Source of the DNA: an uncultured Oscillospiraceae bacterium
GTDB lineage: Bacteria > Bacillota > Clostridia > Oscillospirales > Oscillospiraceae
Assembly: GCA_910587345.1 (NCBI GenBank)
Contig: CAJUKH010000030.1
Span: forward strand, 1 to 64,000
Direction of reading: 5' to 3'
Length of the DNA: 64,000 nucleotides
Part shown: positions 58,241 through 64,000 of the stretch, one piece after another
How the letters are laid out: every line of letters begins with the position of its first letter
How positions within the stretch are numbered: the first letter of the stretch is position 1
The notes under the pieces: generated by a model
The model's input: only the letters and a program-made list of their open reading frames with translations
Told to the model about the DNA's origin: nothing
Databases searched by the model: none
Made by a program: the position numbers and the translations under genes

Positions 58241-59518
58241 TCAGGAGAGGGTAAAGCGGCCGTTGTCTTCATGGAAGGAGGCGGAATAGAAGGCGGTCAT
58301 GGCCTTGATGAGATGGCCGGTATCCTGGGCACCGGCGGTCTCGAAGCAGGAGTGCATGGACAGCTGGGCAAGGCCGATATCCACCGTGTTCACCGAGACA
58401 TGGGCGTTGGCGATGAGGCCCAGCGTGCCGCCGCCGGGGAGGTCGGAGCGGTTGGAGAAGTGCTGGACGGGAACGCCTGCCTGCCGGCACAGGGCGGTAA
58501 ACACCGCCTGGGCGGCGCCATCGGTGGCATAGCGAACGCCGAACTTAATGACCACGCCGCCGTTCATCATGGGGCGGTGGGTGGCGTCGTGAAGCTCGGG
58601 ATGGTTGGGATGGACGGCGTGGGCGTTGTCGGCGGAGACCATAAAACTGTTGGCTACGGCGGTGGCACGGTCCCGGCCGAAGGCGGCGCAGATGCGGCCC
58701 ACCAGATCGCTTAAGAAGGTACCGTCGGCCCCCTGCTTGGTGCGGCTGCCCACCTCCTCATTGTCCAGAAGGGCATAGACAGGGACGCTGCCGCTGTCGG
58801 CGGCGGCCATAAAGCCGCCGAAGCAGCCGTAGGCGCACTGGAGGTCATCCAGACGGGGAGCCGAGACAAATTCGTTGCCGGCACCCCAGGTGACTCCCTT
58901 CTGCCGCAGGCAGAGGTAGAGGTCGGTACCCAGAATATCCCCGGGGGCACAGCCGGCGGCCTCAGCCACGATGGATCGGAAGGCCCCCTCCTCCTGCCCC
59001 ATGCCCATGAGGGGAATGGTATCGGTCTTCTGGTCGTATTTCAGGCCGGAATTGGCCTCCCGGTTCATGTGGATGGCCACGTTGGGGATGAGGAGAAGGT
59101 CACGGTCCACATAGACAAGCCTCGTCTCGATGGCATCCCCCGCTTTGACCAGCACCCGGCCGGCCACGGTAAGGGGACGGTCCAGCCAGGGGGCGCAGAG
59201 CATCCCGCCATAGCCCTCGGTATTGATGCGGGCATAGGCCTCAGGGCCTTTCAGCTGGGCATTTTCCTTGATATGAAAGGTGGGAGAGTCGCTGTGGCTG
59301 GCGGAGATCATGAAGCCGGCAAAGTCCGCTTTGGGAATGCGGAAGGCCAGGAGAGAGGAGCCGTTACGGGTCACATAGTATTTACCGCCCACCTTCAGCT
59401 CCCAGGGGTGGGATTCGCTGAGGCGGGTGTAACCTGCCTGTTCCAGCTCCTGACGGATGTTTTCCACGGCATGGAACTGGCTGGGGCTGTCGTTCAGAAA
59501 TGTGAGAAGGTCTTTCAT
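58241..59518 (-). CDS. M18 family aminopeptidase
   Basis: This 425-residue cytoplasmic metallo-aminopeptidase removes N-terminal residues, often acidic ones. The zinc ligands are visible in MISASHSDSPTFHI, the dinuclear centre in LDNEEVGSRTKQGADG, ADNAHAVHPNH and SMHSCFETAG near the end. The gene starts at ATG 59518 with AAAGGAGCG upstream. The 253-bp gap before ftsZ contains only a terminator and no gene. Confidence 0.92.
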   Translation of the reverse strand: MKDLLTFLNDSPSQFHAVENIRQELEQAGYTRLSESHPWELKVGGKYYVTRNGSSLLAFRIPKADFAGFMISASHSDSPTFHIKENAQLKGPEAYARINTEGYGGMLCAPWLDRPLTVAGRVLVKAGDAIETRLVYVDRDLLLIPNVAIHMNREANSGLKYDQKTDTIPLMGMGQEEGAFRSIVAEAAGCAPGDILGTDLYLCLRQKGVTWGAGNEFVSAPRLDDLQCAYGCFGGFMAAADSGSVPVYALLDNEEVGSRTKQGADGTFLSDLVGRICAAFGRDRATAVANSFMVSADNAHAVHPNHPELHDATHRPMMNGGVVIKFGVRYATDGAAQAVFTALCRQAGVPVQHFSNRSDLPGGGTLGLIANAHVSVNTVDIGLAQLSMHSCFETAGAQDTGHLIKAMTAFYSASFHEDNGRFTLS

Positions 59519-59723
59519 GTGAACGCTCCTTTTCAAAGGTTTTTTCCATTTTAGCACCGGGGAAGAAGGGTTGTCAAGGCGGAGGATACAGCTTGGAGCG
59601 TGAAGAGCGGAGATGTAAATCCAGCCGATAAGGGGAAATTTTGTCTTCCTCAAAGAAAGGACTGAAGAAAAAGTCTCCCCATTTCTTCCCGCTCCACCCT
59701 TCTCGCTCCTATCCCCTATCCGC

Positions 59724-59765
59724 AAAAAAGAGGTGCTATGCCTTTCGGCATAGCACCTCTTTTTT
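59724..59765 (-). terminator. Terminator of ftsZ
   Basis: A perfect 19-bp stem (59724-59742 with 59747-59765) including A/T-runs lies just past the ftsZ stop. Confidence 0.9.
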
Positions 59766-59771
59766 GCGTTA

Positions 59772-60875
59772 TCAGTTGTCCCGGTTGAAGATGTTGAAGA
59801 TGGACTGCCACTGGTCGTCATCGTCGGCCTTTTCCCCGGTCTCACCGGCTTCGGCGGGCTGGCTTTCGGCCACCTTTTCGCCGGCTTTGGTGAAGGGGCT
59901 TTTGGGGGCGGGCTGGGCGGCCTCGTCATAGCCGGTGGCGATGACGGTGACCTGCATCTCGTCCTCCAGCGCCTCGTCGAAGGCGGCACCGAAGATGATG
60001 AGCGCCTCGGGATGGGCGGCCTGACGGACCAGCTCGGCGGCCTGCTCCACTTCCTCCAGACCGATATCCATGGAGCCGGTGATGTTCACCAGCACGCCCC
60101 GGGCGCCGTTGATGGAGGTCTCCAGCAGTTTGCTGGAGATGGCCATCTGGGCGGCCACCTCGGCCTTATCCTTGCCGGCGGCGTGGCCCACACCCATATG
60201 GGCCATACCGGCATCCTTCATGACGGCGGTGACATCGGCAAAGTCCAGATTGATAAAGCCGGTGTTCTTAATGAGGTCGGAGATGGACTGGACCGCCTGC
60301 CGCAATACGTCGTCGGCAATGCCGAAGGCGTTGGCGAAGGTGATCTTCTGATCGGTGGCGTACTTCAACTGCTCGTTGGGGATGATGACCAGAGAGTCCA
60401 CCTTCCCCTTCAAATCCTCGATCCCCATCTCAGCCTGCTGCATCCGGCGGCGGCCCTCAAAGCCAAAGGGCTTGGTGACCACGCCCACAGTGAGGATGCC
60501 CGCCTCCTTGGCGATATCGGCCACGATGGGGGCGGCGCCGGTGCCGGTGCCGCCGCCCATGCCGGCGGTGATGAAGACCATATCGGTATTCTCCAGCGCC
60601 TTGGCGATCTGGGCCTTATTCTCCTCGGCGGCCTTCTTGCCGATCTCAGGGTCGGCACCGGCACCCTTACCGCCGGTGAGCTTGTCCCCGATCTGGATCT
60701 TCTGGGTGGCACTGGAGATGGTCAGCGCCTGCTTGTCGGTGTTGACGGCGATGAAATCCACACCCTTCACACCGCTTTTCACCATGCGGTTGACGACGTT
60801 GTTGCCGCCGCCTCCCACTCCGATAACTTTGATGTTGACGACCGACTCCGGCCCGGTATCCAATCCGAACGGCAT
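59772..60875 (-). CDS. ftsZ: Cell division protein FtsZ
   Basis: FtsZ polymerises with GTP into the division ring. The 367-residue protein has GVGGGGNNVVNRM near residue 22, the tubulin signature GGGTGTGAAP near residue 107, and the T7 loop NLDFADVTAVMKDAG. The C-terminal tail is flexible and Glu/Pro-rich, ending DDQWQSIFNIFNRDN. AGGAGG lies before the ATG at 60875. It is the last gene of the cell-division cluster and a strong terminator follows. Confidence 0.97.
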   Translation of the reverse strand: MPFGLDTGPESVVNIKVIGVGGGGNNVVNRMVKSGVKGVDFIAVNTDKQALTISSATQKIQIGDKLTGGKGAGADPEIGKKAAEENKAQIAKALENTDMVFITAGMGGGTGTGAAPIVADIAKEAGILTVGVVTKPFGFEGRRRMQQAEMGIEDLKGKVDSLVIIPNEQLKYATDQKITFANAFGIADDVLRQAVQSISDLIKNTGFINLDFADVTAVMKDAGMAHMGVGHAAGKDKAEVAAQMAISSKLLETSINGARGVLVNITGSMDIGLEEVEQAAELVRQAAHPEALIIFGAAFDEALEDEMQVTVIATGYDEAAQPAPKSPFTKAGEKVAESQPAEAGETGEKADDDDQWQSIFNIFNRDN

Positions 60876-60923
60876 AAATAGCTCCTCCTATGTATCATCA
60901 TTTGTATGGGGCAGGGAACCGTG

Positions 60924-61310
60924 TCATTTAGTGTCGGCTTCCCCTTGTGCTTCTATATCTTGTTTTATTTTATCTCTCTTTGGCTTTGAGGTCAAGAGTT
61001 CTCTTCGTATTTCTGCAAAGTTTTGAAACATTCTTGTGCCAAAAGCCACCACGGCGCACAAATACATGGGAATTCCCATCTTTTCCCCCAGCCAGGTGAG
61101 GAAGACGGCGATGAGGGCGTTGCCCACGGTGCCCGAGAGAAAAATGGAGAGATGAAACTCCCCCTTCAGCCGGGAGCGGACACCTCCCAGGGCGGAATCC
61201 AGCGCTCCCAGCAGGGCCACGCCCACATAGAGGGTCATGGAGTCGGGAAAATGAAGTGGGTAGACAAAGCCCAGGGTCAGGCCCACCAGAAGGCCGATAA
61301 ACTCTATCAT
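60924..61310 (-). CDS. sbp: Small basic protein (Sbp family)
   Basis: The 128-residue protein has about three hydrophobic helices (around residues 6-20, 28-42 and 57-100) and a long basic C-terminal tail (TSKPKRDKIKQDIEAQ). GLLVGLTLGFVYPL and ALLGALDSALGGVRSRL are family markers of the small basic protein encoded upstream of ftsA/ftsZ in Firmicutes. Its role in division is not established. It abuts DUF881: the ATG follows directly on the DUF881 stop. No ftsA gene is present in the window, so sbp is directly followed by ftsZ. Confidence 0.88.
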   Translation of the reverse strand: MIEFIGLLVGLTLGFVYPLHFPDSMTLYVGVALLGALDSALGGVRSRLKGEFHLSIFLSGTVGNALIAVFLTWLGEKMGIPMYLCAVVAFGTRMFQNFAEIRRELLTSKPKRDKIKQDIEAQGEADTK

Positions 61311-62150
61311 TTACCCCACCCCCTCTTCCTCGCCCAGCTGGTCGGCCGGACGGGCATACTGATGCTCGATGGTGCCCCGGTACTGGGGGATGGTCAGCTC
61401 TTCGCTGGCATTGATCTGGACTTTGATCTTCCACTGGCCCAGCACGTCCACCACGCCGTTGCGCATGGTCAGAGCATTATAGAGCGTATTGGCATCCCCG
61501 ATGGCAAAAATCACATAGGGAGCGGCGTATTGGCGGCCGTTTACCGTTACCACCGCACCGGTGCAGCGGATCTCGCTGGTAGCGAGAAGGCGTTCTCCGT
61601 TGAGGGAGACGGCCTCTGCCCCGGCGGAGCGAAGCTCGTTGACCACGGTGAGGAGGTCGGAGTCGTGGATGAGGTAATCAGCCTCGTCCCCAGAGGTATT
61701 TACCGCCGTGGAGTCGGATAATATGACCGATACTCCCGGGCCGGAGACTTCGGTCAGGCCGGCCAGCAGTTCCAGCTGCTCCACCTCGGCCCGGAGGGCT
61801 TCTCCCTGGGCGCTGCCCTCACTGGCGGCGGTGCGGTAGCGCTCCAGGTCCTGTTGGAGCTGGAGGATCTGCTGCTCCAGACTTTCGGTCTTACCGGTCT
61901 CCTGATTATAAAGTTCCTGCAGCGTTTCCAGACGGAGGCTGTTGGCAGCGGCCGCCAGAGAATTGGTCTCCACACTCTCCAGCTGGGAGGCCAGAAGGTA
62001 GCCCACGATGACAAAGACTGCCGCTACGGCCAGACTGCTGCCTCGCTGCTTATCCCTGACTGGGCGGGACAATGTCGTCCGGGGAGACGCCTCCTCCCTC
62101 TCCGCCGCCGGCGGGGTCTGCTGTGGATGGTTCTGTGTCGGTTGTTCCAT
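61311..62150 (-). CDS. DUF881 domain-containing protein (YlxW/YlxX-like)
   Basis: The 279-residue protein has an N-terminal cytoplasmic tail, one helix near residues 40-58, a coiled coil (about 75-125, LQELYNQETGKTESLEQQIL) and an extracellular DUF881 domain with AEAVSLNGERLLATSEIRC and FAIGDANTLYNALTMRNG. The family is linked to the divIB-ftsZ cluster in Firmicutes. The ATG at 62150 with GGGAGGTG upstream overlaps divIB by 101 nt. This overlap is unusually long for coupled genes. Confidence 0.88.
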   Translation of the reverse strand: MEQPTQNHPQQTPPAAEREEASPRTTLSRPVRDKQRGSSLAVAAVFVIVGYLLASQLESVETNSLAAAANSLRLETLQELYNQETGKTESLEQQILQLQQDLERYRTAASEGSAQGEALRAEVEQLELLAGLTEVSGPGVSVILSDSTAVNTSGDEADYLIHDSDLLTVVNELRSAGAEAVSLNGERLLATSEIRCTGAVVTVNGRQYAAPYVIFAIGDANTLYNALTMRNGVVDVLGQWKIKVQINASEELTIPQYRGTIEHQYARPADQLGEEEGVG

Positions 62151-62970
62151 CAATGGGCACCTCCCTTTTTCTCCAATTTTCCGGCAACCACCGCTCCGGG
62201 AGCAGGTGGGCCTTCATGTCACGGTCGGTCAGGTCCAGAGTGCCGGTGAGGGGTTCCCCCTGCTGGGCAAAGGTCTCTTCCACCCGCTGGAGGCGAAGGG
62301 CCACCCGGTCAAAGTCCCCTGAGACGGGGGCCACCACTGTCAGGTTTTCCCCGTAGTCAAAGTAGATGGCGTTGCCGGCGGTCAGGTCGATAAAGTCATG
62401 TAGGTTTCCCACCATGCCCCGGTCTTCCAGCGCGGTCAGAAGGCCCCGGAGGCCCTCCAGGCGGCTTTTCTGGTCCACCTCCACCTGAATGCGAAGGCCC
62501 TCTGCAGGATTTTGGGGGGTGATGCCCCGGACCTCGGGCAGCGTGCCCCGGAGGGATACGTCGCCCTGCTCCAGCAGCTTGCCGCCGGCGCTTAAAAGCC
62601 AGTAGCTTCCCTCGGCCCGGATGACGGCCACCGCCGTGCTTTCGGTGATATGAAGCTCCACCGTGTCGGGCAGGCGGCGGACGGGGGCCACCGTCTCCAC
62701 ATAGGGGAGCCTGCTCATGATACTGGAGGCGGTCTGGGGGCGGTTTACCAGGAGAAGGTTGTCCCCCAATTCCACCTGAGAAGCGGCGATGATGTCGGCC
62801 TCGGAATAACGGCCGTTGCCCGACACCACTACCCGGTTTACACGAAAAAAGGCCACGCAGCCGGCCAGAATGGCGGCAAAGATAATGAGAAAGGACAGCA
62901 GTTTATAGAGGAAGCCAAAGCGGCCCCTCCTCCTTCTGCGCTGTCGGTTTCTTCTCTTCCTTGCCGCCAT
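62050..62970 (-). CDS. divIB: Cell division protein DivIB/FtsQ
   Basis: DivIB/FtsQ is a bitopic protein of the divisome that links FtsL, FtsB and FtsI. The 306-residue protein has a basic cytoplasmic start (AARKRRNRQRRRRRGRFG), one helix near 24-44, a POTRA domain (VNRVVVSGNGRYSEADII) and an FtsQ-type beta domain with SYWLLSAGGKLLEQG. The tail of about 35 residues is Pro/Gly/Asp-rich and is the part that overlaps the DUF881 gene. It lies 79 nt after murA. Confidence 0.93.
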   Translation of the reverse strand: MAARKRRNRQRRRRRGRFGFLYKLLSFLIIFAAILAGCVAFFRVNRVVVSGNGRYSEADIIAASQVELGDNLLLVNRPQTASSIMSRLPYVETVAPVRRLPDTVELHITESTAVAVIRAEGSYWLLSAGGKLLEQGDVSLRGTLPEVRGITPQNPAEGLRIQVEVDQKSRLEGLRGLLTALEDRGMVGNLHDFIDLTAGNAIYFDYGENLTVVAPVSGDFDRVALRLQRVEETFAQQGEPLTGTLDLTDRDMKAHLLPERWLPENWRKREVPIDGTTDTEPSTADPAGGGEGGGVSPDDIVPPSQG

Positions 62971-63049
62971 CCTTTGGCCTCCCGGTCATTTGTTCATTTC
63001 CGCCCCTTTGGGCTTTTTTCTATCATACCATTAAAAAATGAAAAAATAG

Positions 63050-64000
63050 TTAAAATTTGCTTACAGTTTCATCATTTCGTACAACTTTTGCCCCCAGCGC
63101 CCGTAAGTCGAGGGCCAGGTCGGTATAGCCACGGTCGACGTGCTTCAGTCCGGAGAGGATGCTCTCCCCCTCCGCCCCCAGAGCGGCCACGGCCAGAGCG
63201 GCACCACCCCGCAGGTCGGTGGAGAGAAGGCGTGCCCCAGAGAGGCGCTCCACCCCGCAGACCACCGCCACACGGCCTTCCACCCGGATATCGGCCCCCA
63301 TGCGGGAAAGCTCATCCACATGGCGGTAACGGCTGTCGAACATATTCTCCACAAAGACGGTGGTCCCCTGAGCCTTGCACAGCGCCGCCATGACCACGGC
63401 CTGGGCATCGGTGGGAAAGCCGGGGTAGGGGGCCGTTCGGATGGGACGCACCCCCTTCAGCCGCTCCGGCGCATGGATGGAGATGGAAGTGGGGGTGCTT
63501 TCCACACGGCAGCCCGCTTCGGTAAACACGGCGGTAACGGTGGACAGCTGCCGCCAGTCCACCCCGGTGATCTCCCCTTCTCCGCCGGCGGAGGCCACTG
63601 CCGAGAGGTATGTAGCCGCCACGATGCGGTCGGCCATGATGGTGTACTCCCCGCCGTGAAGAGGCAGGCCGCCCCGGATGGTGATAACGGAGGTCCCCGC
63701 CCCCCGCACATCGGCGCCCAGAGCGCAGAGGAAGTTCTGGAGGTCTACGATCTCCGGCTCCCGGGCGGCATTGGTGATGGTGGTGACCCCCTTTGCCGCC
63801 ACCGCTGCCAGCATGGCATTTTCCGTGGCCCCTACGCTGGGCAGGGAGAGGGTGATATCGCCGCCGGTGAGGGTGCCTTCACAGCAGAGGCGGCCGTTCC
63901 TTTCCTGAATGCCGGCCCCCAGGGTGCGAAGGGCGGACAGGTGCAGGTCAATGGGCCTGGGACCAAGCTCGCAGCCGCCGGGGTAGGTCAGCTCGGCCTT
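63050..64000 (-). CDS. murA: UDP-N-acetylglucosamine 1-carboxyvinyltransferase, 5' part beyond the window
   Basis: MurA transfers enolpyruvate from phosphoenolpyruvate to UDP-GlcNAc, the first committed step of peptidoglycan synthesis. The window shows 316 C-terminal residues; the frame is open to the window edge. The catalytic cysteine lies in YPGGCELGPRPIDLH near the edge. TENAM, NAAREPEIVDLQNFL and GYTDLALDLRALGA are also typical. In Gram-positive bacteria two forms (MurA and MurZ) exist; which one this is cannot be told here. It lies upstream of divIB on the same strand. Confidence 0.95.
   Translation of the reverse strand, partial: KAELTYPGGCELGPRPIDLHLSALRTLGAGIQERNGRLCCEGTLTGGDITLSLPSVGATENAMLAAVAAKGVTTITNAAREPEIVDLQNFLCALGADVRGAGTSVITIRGGLPLHGGEYTIMADRIVAATYLSAVASAGGEGEITGVDWRQLSTVTAVFTEAGCRVESTPTSISIHAPERLKGVRPIRTAPYPGFPTDAQAVVMAALCKAQGTTVFVENMFDSRYRHVDELSRMGADIRVEGRVAVVCGVERLSGARLLSTDLRGGAALAVAALGAEGESILSGLKHVDRGYTDLALDLRALGAKVVRNDETVSKF

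Overview
The window looks like chromosomal DNA of a GC-rich anaerobic member of the Bacillota, class Clostridia, most likely in or near the Oscillospiraceae. This placement is an inference from several things: a cysteine T-box leader in front of cysS, AGGAGG-type ribosome binding sites, the rimO-pgsA-recA-recX neighbourhood, the divIB-DUF881-sbp-ftsZ cluster, a formate-tetrahydrofolate ligase, a membrane pyrophosphatase, and gene families (TnpV/TnpW, DUF3842, DUF4342, Gx transporter) typical of gut Clostridia. No rRNA, tRNA or CRISPR array was seen.

Layout. 1-1065 is a gene-free block of diverged repeats. cysS with its T-box follows (1110-2885), then a divergent small regulator and a zinc-ribbon gene with a decayed tandem copy (2920-4665). 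4719-13920 is a long minus-strand housekeeping run: DUF1385 protein, a MGLFDK protein, prmC, recA, recX, an alpha/beta hydrolase, rimO, an unknown gene, pgsA and a lipoprotein. 14086-17941 is a lipoprotein, response regulator and histidine kinase operon. 18261-22860 holds small metabolic genes and an ECF transporter S component behind an attenuator-like leader. 23021-26264 is a metal-responsive set: ArsR-type repressor, HMA chaperone, methyltransferase and P-type ATPase. An MFS permease follows.

27869-39331 is the main accessory region. It is a Tn4451-like mobilizable transposon with imperfect terminal inverted repeats, TnpV, TnpW, a MobC-like protein, a frameshifted ParB-like gene and a TnpX-like large serine recombinase. 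Its cargo is a complete phosphate uptake and sensing operon, pstSCAB-phoU plus a PhoB/PhoR-like pair. No relaxase was found.

Beyond it lie two CobW-type GTPases (one His-rich), hppA, a cell-wall amidase, a BlaI/BlaR1-type pair with three operator palindromes, a PLP decarboxylase, fhs, an SDR, a Nudix hydrolase and a P-loop kinase-like protein. The right end has a NusG-II/Gx transporter pair, a methyltransferase, DUF4342, an M18 aminopeptidase and a minus-strand cell-division cluster (murA, divIB/ftsQ, DUF881, sbp, ftsZ). murA runs off the window.

The least expected structural signal is that two unrelated genes, the response regulator at 15887 and fhs at 51975, each have their last 67-74 bp duplicated downstream. 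Each pair of copies is separated by about 130-150 bp of insert containing a similar GTCCCCGCAAA-type hairpin. This suggests a small element that enters gene 3' ends while leaving the reading frame intact.
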